From Ilumatobacter sp. (lineage in GTDB: Bacteria > Actinomycetota > Acidimicrobiia > Acidimicrobiales > Ilumatobacteraceae): 7,136 nt of DNA. The notes beneath the pieces are model-generated. The model saw nothing but the letters and a program-made list of their open reading frames with translations, ran no database searches and had not been told where the DNA came from. The translations under genes and the position numbers were made by a program. Position 1 is the stretch's first letter. Each line of letters starts with the position of its first letter. The DNA lies in contig JAJCXU010000485.1 in assembly GCA_029263275.1 (NCBI GenBank), positions 1 to 7,136 of the forward strand. Direction: 5' to 3'. Positions 1 to 6,449 of the stretch are shown here, one piece after another.

Positions 1-1
1 C

Positions 2-325
2 AAGGTCGAGGAGTTGACGGTCGGTGCCGGGTGCTGGCAGCACGACCTCGCGGACGTGCGCGCTGAGCTCGAACTCCGCGTCGGGCACCCAGGCAGGGGT
101 GGAGATTCGACCGAAGCCAGGAACAGCGCGCTGATACAGCCGAGGAGTCCGGGCGATGCCGGCGCGCATCTGGCGGACGAAGCGGTCGTGATCGACCGGC
201 TGATCGAGCAGCACGATCGACCCGCCGCTGGGGTTCAGCCACGGGTCCTTCTCGATGCTCCACATGAGTGCCTCGTGCTCACTCATCCGGTCGGCGTTGT
301 CGACTTCTCGTTCTCGTGTGGCCAT
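2..325 (-). CDS. WS/DGAT-family acyltransferase, N-terminal fragment (cut by the window edge)
   Basis: The 108 visible residues match the start of bacterial wax ester synthase/acyl-CoA:diacylglycerol acyltransferases, which join an acyl group from acyl-CoA to diacylglycerol or a fatty alcohol. Visible hallmarks are the opening around residues 14-25 (RMSEHEALMW), PRLYQRAVPGFGR (about 65-77), PAWVPDAEFEL (about 81-91) and HVREVVLPAPG (about 94-104). The catalytic HHxxxDG motif normally lies a few dozen residues further on and is outside the window, so activity cannot be judged. The ATG at 325 is preceded by a purine-rich AGAAGAG about nine bases upstream; an ATG 13 codons downstream is an alternative start. 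It lies 61 bp after the HAD-PlsC gene on the same strand and probably shares its transcript. The family call is firm; the substrate (TAG or wax ester) is unknown. Confidence 0.88.
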   Translation of the reverse strand, partial: MATREREVDNADRMSEHEALMWSIEKDPWLNPSGGSIVLLDQPVDHDRFVRQMRAGIARTPRLYQRAVPGFGRISTPAWVPDAEFELSAHVREVVLPAPGTDRQLLDL

Positions 326-365
326 CGTGCGTCTCTTCTCGTGCCTCGGCGTTATCAGATCAGGT

Positions 366-393
366 CAGGTGCGAATCAGGTGCGAATCAGGTG
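366..393. repeat. 11-bp tandem repeat over the HAD-PlsC stop codon
   Basis: Two perfect copies of CAGGTGCGAAT (366-376 and 377-387) are followed by a partial third (CAGGTG, 388-393). On the minus strand each unit carries a TGA. With further TGA triplets at 362-360 and 357-355, all three minus-strand frames are closed within about 35 bases after the HAD-PlsC gene. It looks like a small slippage duplication at the gene end. No function is evident. Confidence 0.8.
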
Positions 394-1841
394 TCGGTAC
401 CGGGGCGACGTTCGGCCTCGGCCGTGGGGTCGCCCTTGTACCCGGGCGGGAACGTCCGCATCAGCTCATCGTGGCTGGGCGTCCGCTGCTCACGTGCTTC
501 CGGCGGGAGGAGGTCGACGAGCGCCTCCATGATCGCTGTGGTGTCGGCGTCGGGATCGTCGAGACCGAGTTGAATCGGGTCGCCCACCGTTGCGGAGACG
601 GCCGGACGGTTCGTCGGATTCATGTTGGGCAGCCGTGCGCTGCGCGGCCACACCCGTTCGGTGCCCCACAGGCCGACCGGAATGACGGGCACGCCGGTCT
701 GCGCGGCCAGCTTCGCTGCACCCCATCGGCCCTTGAGGACCGGATCGAAGAATGCTGGACCGCGCGGGATCGTCCCCTCGGGCGCCAGCATCACGACCTC
801 GCCACCTTCGAGTGCTCGCGCGGCAGCCTGCAACGGTTCGTCGGAGCCCGACGAACGTTCGACGCGTACGCCGCCCATCCCGCGCATCAGCCGACCGATG
901 ATCGGCACGTCGAAGACTTCCTTCTTGCCGAGGCCGCGGAGGTTTCTCCCGGCCTTGGCAAACAGCAGCCCCATCACCGTCGGGTCGAAGTACGACCGGT
1001 GATTGAACACGACGATGGCCGGGCCGTCGGCGGGAATCTTGTCGACGTCGTGGAACGAGAGGTCGGCGTATGGCGCCACCAGCTCCGGCCGCATCAGCGG
1101 ACGAGTCCACTCTTGGATCTCGCGTCCGCCGATCTTGATAACACCGTCGCTCTTGTCGAGGTGTCGAGTCGGCCAGCCCTTGATCGCGGCGGTGGCAGCA
1201 AGACGTGTATCGGGGTTCACCGCAACCGGATGACCGACGAGCGCGAGCAACGGCGCATCGAAATAGCTGTCGCTGTAGGCGTAGCTCCGATCGAGGCGAA
1301 CATCGTTGTCGGCCGCCCACTGCTCAACAGCGTCGGCCTTGGCCGGCCCCCACACGAACGGACCATCGAGTTCACCGGTGTAGCTGGTTCCGTCGTTCGC
1401 CCACGACGTGCCGATGACGGCATCGAACCCGAGCTCGTCGGCGAGCGCTGTCGTGAAGGCGAGCGGCGACGTCGACGCAAGAACGAGCAGGCGACCCTCG
1501 GCGCGGTGCTCCTCGATCAGAGGTCGCGCGAACGGCTGCACCATCTCCACGATTTCCTTGGCCGCCTTCGCGCATGCCGCATCGACGTCGCCGATGTTCC
1601 AGCCGACGGCAGCGCGCACCGCGAGCTTTGCTGGCTGCATCAGCAGCCGCGACTCGCCAGCGATGTCATAGACCGCCTTGAGGGTGAACTGCGCCAGCTC
1701 GACAAGCGGTTCGATCAAGGGGTTCTTCCCCACATCCGCGACCCCGGCCTCGGTGAGGTGACGCATGAAGACCGTCGATGACGACCCGCTGATGAGCGTG
1801 CGGTCGAGATCGAAAATGGCAGCTGACAACTTGCGAGACAT
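387..1841 (-). CDS. HAD-family phosphatase / PlsC acyltransferase fusion (484 aa)
   Basis: This is a two-domain enzyme. Residues 5 to about 215 form a SerB-like HAD hydrolase: motif I DLDRT (nucleophile D11, D13), motif II around S123-S125, motif III K168, motif IV SDSYFD (D191, D195). Residues about 250-425 form a PlsC/LPLAT acyltransferase: HX4D motif NHRSYFD (H281, D286), the GLGKKEVF and VRVER blocks, EGT at 355-357, and the VPVIPVG block. The pairing resembles mycobacterial PlsC annotated as phosphoserine phosphatase plus 1-acylglycerol-3-phosphate acyltransferase (Rv2483c, from memory). The acyltransferase half should acylate a lysophosphatidate-like acceptor at the membrane; the phosphatase substrate is unknown and could be a lipid phosphate. 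The start at 1841 is fixed by GGAGGA six bases upstream and by motif I lying near the N-terminus. The frame stays open upstream to 2369, but that part overlaps the divergent ligase and has no homology. All catalytic residues are present. Confidence 0.93.
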   Translation of the reverse strand: MSRKLSAAIFDLDRTLISGSSSTVFMRHLTEAGVADVGKNPLIEPLVELAQFTLKAVYDIAGESRLLMQPAKLAVRAAVGWNIGDVDAACAKAAKEIVEMVQPFARPLIEEHRAEGRLLVLASTSPLAFTTALADELGFDAVIGTSWANDGTSYTGELDGPFVWGPAKADAVEQWAADNDVRLDRSYAYSDSYFDAPLLALVGHPVAVNPDTRLAATAAIKGWPTRHLDKSDGVIKIGGREIQEWTRPLMRPELVAPYADLSFHDVDKIPADGPAIVVFNHRSYFDPTVMGLLFAKAGRNLRGLGKKEVFDVPIIGRLMRGMGGVRVERSSGSDEPLQAAARALEGGEVVMLAPEGTIPRGPAFFDPVLKGRWGAAKLAAQTGVPVIPVGLWGTERVWPRSARLPNMNPTNRPAVSATVGDPIQLGLDDPDADTTAIMEALVDLLPPEAREQRTPSHDELMRTFPPGYKGDPTAEAERRPGTDT

Positions 1842-1847
1842 GTGAAG

Positions 1848-1853
1848 TCCTCC
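1848..1853 (-). promoter_or_regulatory. Ribosome binding site of the HAD-PlsC gene
   Basis: The minus strand reads GGAGGA, six bases before the ATG at 1841. It is the strongest Shine-Dalgarno match in the window, and it selects this start over the longer open frame that reaches 2369. Confidence 0.85.
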
Positions 1854-1899
1854 ACCGCCATCGTCGCACGTTTCCTTCCCTTCTGAAACTCGATCGTGC

Positions 1900-1905
1900 A
1901 ATACT
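1900..1905 (+). promoter_or_regulatory. Possible -10 element for the ligase-plsC operon
   Basis: AATACT matches four of six TATAAT positions and lies about 48 bases before the ligase ATG, in the divergent spacer. The best -35 at suitable distance (TTCCCT at 1876-1881, 18-bp spacer) is weak. It is offered only as the most promoter-like element in this spacer. Confidence 0.25.
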
Positions 1906-1935
1906 GAGGCCCGGACGCGAGCAGGCGGACGGACA

Positions 1936-1951
1936 ACGATCGGGGGATCGT
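1936..1951 (+). promoter_or_regulatory. Hairpin with the Shine-Dalgarno in its loop, before the acyl-CoA synthetase
   Basis: ACGATC (1936-1941) and GATCGT (1946-1951) are a perfect 6-bp inverted repeat around a GGGG loop. The purine run GGGGGA (1942-1947), the only ribosome-binding candidate for the ATG at 1953, lies in the loop and the 3' arm. The same GATCGTG string also occurs at 1892-1898. It may be an operator half-site array or a translational control hairpin; the sequence alone does not decide. Confidence 0.4.
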
Positions 1952-1952
1952 G

Positions 1953-3395
1953 ATGAATCTGGCGAAGGTCATCGAGGGGCACAACAGCGAACGACGGGCG
2001 CTCGTCGACGGCGACACCGTCGTCACATTCGGCGAGCTGCGTGACCGTGTCTCGGCATTGAGGGCACAGCTGGCAGCCATGGGAGTCTCCCGTGGCGACG
2101 CCGTGGCCTTGGCCGCGGGCAACGAGGTGCACTTCGCGACGGCATCGCTCGCCATCCTCGGATTGGGCGCCATCGTGATGCCGATCAACTCGAAGAGCCC
2201 TCCGGCTGAGCTCCGCTTGCGGGTCGACATCGTCCACCCGCGTCTGTTGCTCGTTGGTGAGGAAGGCCAGGGCCTGCTGGGCATCGACGACGAGATCGGC
2301 GTCGAAGCACTCGACATGAGCACGCTCGCCACTGTCGCGGTCACCGACCCCGACCCAGGCATCGTGCACGTCGAGCCCGACGAGCGCGCGTTCTACATGG
2401 CAACCAGTGGCGTGTCAGGCGCACCCAAAGTTGCCATCCTCAGCCATCACAACCTGCGCTGGGTCCAAGAAGCAATGCACCAAGGCCCCGAAGCGTTGCG
2501 GCCCGACGACATCAGCCTCGGCTGCCTGACGTTCGCGCACATCTTCGGCCTGAACGTCGTGCTGCTCTACGGCCTGAGCATTGGTTCCTGCACTGTGTTG
2601 CAGCGGCACTTCGACGCGGACGAGAGCCTGCGCCTGATCAGTGAGCACAAGGTCACCCTCTTGGCTGGCGCTCCGCCGATGTGGCAACGCTGGGCGAAGG
2701 CCAACGCTCCCGACGACTCCCTGGCCTCGATCCGGTTCGCCGCATCGGGTGCCGCGGCGCTCCCGCTCGGCGTCTTCGAGACCATTCGTGACCGATATGG
2801 CATCGAGGTGGCCCAGGGCTACGGCCTCACCGAGACCTCACCCGTCGTCACCATGGGCCGCGGGTTTGCCGTGCGTCCATCGTCGGTTGGCAAGGTGCTC
2901 GACGGTGTCACCGTGGCGCTGGTCGACGACAACGGGATGCCCGTCGACATCGGCGACGAAGGCGAAGTGGTCGTGAAGGGCCCGGGCGTCTTCCTCGGCT
3001 ACCTCGACGATCAAGCGATGACCGACGCGGTATTGACCGCTGACGGCTGGTTCTGGACTGGCGATGTCGGCATCTTCGACGAGGACGGGTATCTGTACCT
3101 CGTCGACCGCATCAAGGACGTGGTCATCGTGTCCGGCTTCAACGTGTACCCCGCCGAGGTCGAGACCGCGTTGATCAAACATCCCGCGGTCAGCGGTGCG
3201 ATCGTCACCGGCCAGGCAAATGAGGCCACTGGCGAGATGGTCGTAGCTCACATCTCCGGCGACGTCACCGAGGACGAACTCCGCGCACACGTCGCCGAAC
3301 ATCTCAGTCGCTACAAATGGCCGGCCGAATACCACTTCCTCGATGACCTGCCGATCGCCCCGAACGGCAAGCCGATCCGACGGGCACTGCGCTGA
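1953..3395 (+). CDS. AMP-forming acyl-CoA synthetase/ligase (ANL superfamily, 480 aa)
   Basis: It activates a carboxylic acid, probably a fatty acid, to acyl-CoA through an acyl-adenylate. Core motifs appear in order: the P-loop TSGVSGAPK at 151-159, the A5 adenine motif GYGLTETS at 290-297, TGD at 369-371 with D371, the hinge region DRIKD (R386), GFNVYPAEVE at 395-404, and the A10 lysine in PNGK (K473) near the C-terminus. At 480 residues it is compact but complete. The P-loop is atypical: valine replaces the usual Ser/Thr before the second hydroxyl residue, and the glycine after PK is missing. The start at 1953 is preferred over the adjacent in-frame GTG at 1950 because GGGGGA then sits five bases upstream. 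The stop overlaps the following acyltransferase start by one base, so the two are translationally coupled. Likely role: supplying acyl-CoA to the neighbouring acyltransferases. Chain-length preference cannot be read. Confidence 0.93.
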   Translation: MNLAKVIEGHNSERRALVDGDTVVTFGELRDRVSALRAQLAAMGVSRGDAVALAAGNEVHFATASLAILGLGAIVMPINSKSPPAELRLRVDIVHPRLLLVGEEGQGLLGIDDEIGVEALDMSTLATVAVTDPDPGIVHVEPDERAFYMATSGVSGAPKVAILSHHNLRWVQEAMHQGPEALRPDDISLGCLTFAHIFGLNVVLLYGLSIGSCTVLQRHFDADESLRLISEHKVTLLAGAPPMWQRWAKANAPDDSLASIRFAASGAAALPLGVFETIRDRYGIEVAQGYGLTETSPVVTMGRGFAVRPSSVGKVLDGVTVALVDDNGMPVDIGDEGEVVVKGPGVFLGYLDDQAMTDAVLTADGWFWTGDVGIFDEDGYLYLVDRIKDVVIVSGFNVYPAEVETALIKHPAVSGAIVTGQANEATGEMVVAHISGDVTEDELRAHVAEHLSRYKWPAEYHFLDDLPIAPNGKPIRRALR

Positions 3396-4339
3396 TGCCT
3401 CGCGACACCGACCACCCGTTCAAGTTCGAGCCAGCCCCAGAGCTGCCCGGAGCCGACCGGCTGAGCAAGTTCGCGTTCGGCGGTATTCGCCGGCTGACCA
3501 ATCGACTGTGGAATTTCACGATCGAAGGCCGCGAGAACATTCCGCTCGACGGGCCTGCGGTCATCACACCGAATCACCTGTCGTTCTGCGACTCGGTCTT
3601 CGTGCCGGCAGCACTCCCCCGACGAGTGTGGGCCATCGGCAAGGGCGAGTACATGGACAACTGGAAGACGAAGCATCTGTTTCCGGCACTTGGCATGATT
3701 CCCGTCGACCGGTCGGGCGGCGATGCGGCTCAAGCAGCACTCGACACCGCCGCCAAAGTGCTCAAGGGTGGTCGCTTGTTCATGATCTATCCCGAGGGGA
3801 CGCGCTCACGAAGCGAGTTCCTCCACAAGGGCCGGACCGGTGCAGCTCGCCTGGCGATTCGATGCAACGCTCCGATCGTCCCGGTCGGACACGAGGGAAC
3901 CCTCGAGGTGCAGGCGCCCGACAAGGTCACCATGACGCCACGCCTTCCCGTCGTCGTACGGTTCGGCACACCGATGTGGGCGCACGAGTACGGCGACCCC
4001 GACGATCCTCGAACCCTGCGCGCGTTCACCGACGCCGTGATGTTCGAGATCTCTCAGCTCTCCGGCCAGAAGTACGTCGACCGCTACGCCAGTAAAGACG
4101 ATCGGCCTGGGGTCCTCGCTGACGTCGAGAAGACGCAAGCTCCCACCGCCAAGGACGACACCGCCGAACGCATCACGCCCCAACGTCCGAGCGTGGTCGG
4201 CAACAGCCCAACCAACGTGCCTCGACCGACCCTGCGACCTGTGCCATCGCCAAGCTCCAACGGTGCCGCGACACCGCCGAAACACGAGCACGCGACACCC
4301 ATCTCGATGCCGCCCGGCCGACGCGCCTCAGTCGGCTAA
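3395..4339 (+). CDS. PlsC-type 1-acylglycerol-3-phosphate acyltransferase (314 aa)
   Basis: It is a lysophospholipid acyltransferase of the PlsC family, expected to acylate lysophosphatidate to phosphatidate at the inner membrane face. Motifs: NHLSFCD with H61 and D66 (HX4D), the second block ending PVDRS with R106, YPEGTRS at 132-138 with E134 and R137, and APIVPVG at 159-165. No clear transmembrane helix is seen, as in several actinobacterial relatives. After about residue 240 the protein becomes a low-complexity Pro/Thr/Ser/Lys-rich tail to residue 314, not part of the fold. The ATG shares its A with the ligase TGA stop, and no strong Shine-Dalgarno precedes it, so translation probably depends on coupling. 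It is a second PlsC domain in the locus besides the HAD fusion, suggesting different acceptor positions or acyl chains. The TAA stop abuts the repeat block at the convergent junction. Confidence 0.93.
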   Translation: MPRDTDHPFKFEPAPELPGADRLSKFAFGGIRRLTNRLWNFTIEGRENIPLDGPAVITPNHLSFCDSVFVPAALPRRVWAIGKGEYMDNWKTKHLFPALGMIPVDRSGGDAAQAALDTAAKVLKGGRLFMIYPEGTRSRSEFLHKGRTGAARLAIRCNAPIVPVGHEGTLEVQAPDKVTMTPRLPVVVRFGTPMWAHEYGDPDDPRTLRAFTDAVMFEISQLSGQKYVDRYASKDDRPGVLADVEKTQAPTAKDDTAERITPQRPSVVGNSPTNVPRPTLRPVPSPSSNGAATPPKHEHATPISMPPGRRASVG

Positions 4340-4420
4340 TTCACGTCCGGACCGGGTGCAAACGTGAACCGCGATTCACGTCGGGACCGGGTGCAAACGT
4401 GAATTTGCGGGCAGCCGACT
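4330..4420. repeat. Duplicated 30-bp palindromic unit at a convergent gene junction
   Basis: Two direct copies of a 30-bp unit (4339-4368 and 4374-4403) differ at one base (4348 C versus 4383 G) and have a 35-bp period. Each has arms TTCACGT and ACGTGAA around a 15-nt centre that includes ACCGGGTGCAA. The inner arms of the two copies also pair as a 7-bp stem with a 6-nt loop (4362-4381). The outer arms pair over 9 bp (AATTCACGT at 4338-4346 with ACGTGAATT at 4397-4405), and AGTCGGC/GCCGACT (4330-4336, 4414-4420) flank everything. Several alternative folds are thus possible. The position between two converging stops suits a bidirectional terminator, although there is no T-tract; a REP-like dispersed element is the alternative. 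Confidence 0.75.
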
Positions 4421-4436
4421 TGGCAGTGGGGCTCGA

Positions 4437-5531
4437 TCAGGGGTTGTCGAACATGATGACGCTGCGGGCGACGTTGCCCTGCTTCATGTCTTCGAACCCT
4501 TCATTGATCTGCTCGAGCGAGATCTTCTTCGACACCATCTCGTCGAGCATCAACCGGCCCGACAGGTACATGTCGACGTAGCGCGGCATGTCGGTGCGGA
4601 ACTGATTCGAGCCCATATTCGAGCCGGTCAACTTCTTCTCGTACAGCAACTCCACGCCGTGGACCTCGATCTGTGTGCCAACCGGGATCATCCCGATGAC
4701 CGTGGCCTGGCCACCTCGGCGGAGCATCTGGAACGACTGCTCAGCGGTGACCTTCATACCGACGGCTTCGAACGCATGGTGCACGCCGTCTCCGGTGATC
4801 TCCTTGACTGCCTGCACCGCGTCGACCTTGCTCGCGTCGACGACGTGCGTGGCACCCATCTCTTGGGCAAGCTCGAGCTTCGAGGTGGCCATGTCGACCG
4901 CGATGATCGTGTTCGCACCCGCGATTCGCGCGCCTTGGATGGCCGACAGACCGATGCCGCCGCAGCCGATGACGGCCACCGTCTCACCGGGGGCGACCTT
5001 CGCTGTACGGAACACCGCACCGAGGCCGGTGGTGACACCACACCCGATGAGCGCGGCCTTGTCGAGGGGCATCTCCTTGTCGATCTTCACCAGCGCCTGC
5101 TCGTGAATCAGCATCTTCTCGGCGAACGACGAGAGATGGAGGAATTGGTTGACCGTCTCGCCATCGCGAGAAAGGCGAGGGGCCTCGCCAGGCTGACGGA
5201 CCAGCTCGGTGTCCTTGTTCTCACACAGCGACAGGTGACCATCGGTGCACTGCGAGCAGTGGCCGCAGAATGCGGAGAGACACGTGATGACGTGATCACC
5301 GGGCTCGACGTAGTGGACCATCGAGCCCACCGCTTCGACCACGCCAGCCGATTCGTGGCCCAACACGCTTGGACAGTTCGACGGATACTTGCCCTCCATG
5401 AAGTGCAAGTCGCTGTGGCAGATGCCGGCGGCCACTGTTCTGATGAGGACCTCGCGCGGTCCGGGTTCACCGATCTCGACGTCTTCGATGTCGAGCAGGC
5501 CTGGGACGGTATTGAGCACGGCAGCTTTCAT
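4437..5531 (-). CDS. Zinc-dependent medium-chain alcohol dehydrogenase (364 aa)
   Basis: It is an NAD(P)-dependent alcohol/aldehyde oxidoreductase of the MDR superfamily. Catalytic zinc ligands are C38 (GICHSD), H59 (GHE, with E60) and C164 (IGCGVTTG). The structural zinc site is complete with C89, C92, C95 and C103. The Rossmann fold has GCGGIG at 189-194 and an acidic residue, D213, at the end of the second strand, which favours NAD over NADP. Length is normal for the class III-like/aryl alcohol group common in Actinobacteria. The start at 5531 gives the usual MKAAVL opening. No Shine-Dalgarno is present, but a -10-like TACCGT lies seven bases upstream, suggesting a leaderless mRNA. The dienelactone hydrolase gene lies 91 bp upstream in the same orientation. 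Substrate is unknown; an alcohol or aldehyde from lipid or aromatic breakdown is an inference. Confidence 0.93.
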   Translation of the reverse strand: MKAAVLNTVPGLLDIEDVEIGEPGPREVLIRTVAAGICHSDLHFMEGKYPSNCPSVLGHESAGVVEAVGSMVHYVEPGDHVITCLSAFCGHCSQCTDGHLSLCENKDTELVRQPGEAPRLSRDGETVNQFLHLSSFAEKMLIHEQALVKIDKEMPLDKAALIGCGVTTGLGAVFRTAKVAPGETVAVIGCGGIGLSAIQGARIAGANTIIAVDMATSKLELAQEMGATHVVDASKVDAVQAVKEITGDGVHHAFEAVGMKVTAEQSFQMLRRGGQATVIGMIPVGTQIEVHGVELLYEKKLTGSNMGSNQFRTDMPRYVDMYLSGRLMLDEMVSKKISLEQINEGFEDMKQGNVARSVIMFDNP

Positions 5532-5537
5532 TGGCGA

Positions 5538-5568
5538 ACGGTATCGCGATTGATGGTGTCGCTGTCCA
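5538..5568 (-). promoter_or_regulatory. Putative promoter of the alcohol dehydrogenase (leaderless)
   Basis: On the minus strand, TGGACA (5568-5563) could be a -35. It is followed by GATACC (5545-5540, 17-bp spacer) or the overlapping TACCGT (5543-5538), which fits the actinobacterial TANNNT -10 pattern. Six bases separate TACCGT from the ATG, so transcription would begin at or next to the start codon. This agrees with the absence of a Shine-Dalgarno. Confidence 0.4.
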
Positions 5569-5622
5569 CTGCTGCGACCGACCGGGCACGGCTTGGCCCT
5601 TCACCAATGCCGGGGCTGCTGA

Positions 5623-6360
5623 TCAGCCGTGCAGGTTGCGTGAGAACAGATCGTGCATCCGTTCCCAGTGACGCTCCGACGCTGCCTTGTCGTACACCGG
5701 CCGTTCCCGGAATGCGAAGCCGTGCTCGGTTCCCGGATACCACTCGGTCCGGCCCGCACATCCCGCTTCGACCCGCGCTGCCTCGAATGCGTCGATCATC
5801 TCCGGCGGTGCGTAGCTGTCGGTCTCGGCTGCACCGACGTAGACCTCTCCTCGCGCGTTGGCGAGCTGCAGGTGTGGCGAGTCATCCGTGTCAGCGGAGA
5901 GTCGCACGCCGTGGAACGAGGCTGCCGCGGCGATCGTCTCAGGTAGCTGTCCGAGCAGGTAGACAGCGAACGGCCCACTCATGCAGTAGCCAACGACTCC
6001 GACCCGATCGGTGCTCGCAGCGGGGTCAGCCTCAGCGTGCGCAATGAGCGCTCGGCAGTCGCTGGTGACCATGTTGTTGCTGATCCCCATCATCAGCTCG
6101 AACATTCGGTCGCGGTCGCCGGTCTCGAAGACGTTGAACTCACTCACCTGCCGGTAGTACAGCTGCGGCGCCATGACGTAGTAGCCAGCCGTCGCGAGCC
6201 GCCGCGCCATGTCGCGAATCTCCTCGCGCATGCCGGGAGCGTCCATGAGGAAGACCACCATCGGATGCGGGCCGCCTGAGTCTGGGTGCACCACGAAGGT
6301 GACCATCGGCGTCTCGGGCGTGCTGTCCGGCGTGGTGATGTCGATGAACTGTTCGAGCAT
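5623..6360 (-). CDS. Dienelactone hydrolase-family alpha/beta hydrolase (245 aa)
   Basis: This is a cytosolic alpha/beta hydrolase of the DLH family, whose founding member opens dienelactone to maleylacetate in chlorocatechol breakdown. Many actinobacterial homologues have unknown ester or lactone substrates. The nucleophile elbow is GYCMSG with C126, so it is the cysteine-nucleophile type. The other triad members are D181 (AAETD) and H213 (TEHGF). The N-terminus IDITTPDSTPETPMVTFVV and the oxyanion-side region VVFLMDAPGMRE (about 35-46) are typical. Length is within the usual range. The chosen ATG at 6360 has only a weak upstream GCGAGA; the frame stays open further upstream, but homology begins at this methionine. 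It is followed after 91 bp by the alcohol dehydrogenase and preceded after 88 bp by the decayed SnoaL-like gene, all on one strand. No other aromatic-ring pathway genes are visible, so the catechol role is not supported here. Confidence 0.9.
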   Translation of the reverse strand: MLEQFIDITTPDSTPETPMVTFVVHPDSGGPHPMVVFLMDAPGMREEIRDMARRLATAGYYVMAPQLYYRQVSEFNVFETGDRDRMFELMMGISNNMVTSDCRALIAHAEADPAASTDRVGVVGYCMSGPFAVYLLGQLPETIAAAASFHGVRLSADTDDSPHLQLANARGEVYVGAAETDSYAPPEMIDAFEAARVEAGCAGRTEWYPGTEHGFAFRERPVYDKAASERHWERMHDLFSRNLHG

Positions 6361-6396
6361 CAGCGCAGTCTCGCGAAGTGTCAGCCTGGCCTCGTC

Positions 6397-6449
6397 ACTC
6401 GGCGCGTGTTGCGTCGTCCTTCTCGAGCTGACGACACGCGCGGTCGAGT
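6397..6449. repeat. Inverted repeat between the SnoaL-like pseudogene and dienelactone hydrolase
   Basis: GCGCGTGT (6402-6409) and ACACGCGC (6434-6441) form an 8-bp stem around a 24-nt loop. An outer ACTCG/CGAGT pair (6397-6401, 6445-6449) extends it past a 3-nt bulge and touches the pseudogene stop codon. It may be a terminator without a T-tract or an operator. It is the only notable structure in this spacer. Confidence 0.4.

Noticed and set aside
255..1781. Long plus-strand open frame (508 codons) opposite the HAD-PlsC gene
   Set aside because: It is Arg/His/Asp-rich with no recognisable domain and mirrors a gene with full catalytic motifs; typical antisense openness in high-GC DNA.
1842..2369. 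Upstream extension of the HAD-PlsC frame by 176 codons
   Set aside because: It overlaps the well-supported acyl-CoA synthetase, lacks homology, and the GGAGGA site fixes the start at 1841.
5532..5622. Terminator between dienelactone hydrolase and the dehydrogenase
   Set aside because: Only a 4-bp GGGC/GCCC pairing with no T-tract was found, too weak to call.
4659..6047. Long plus-strand open frame (462 codons) across the dehydrogenase and dienelactone hydrolase
   Set aside because: It spans two minus-strand genes and their spacer, has biased composition and no motif, so it is a shadow.
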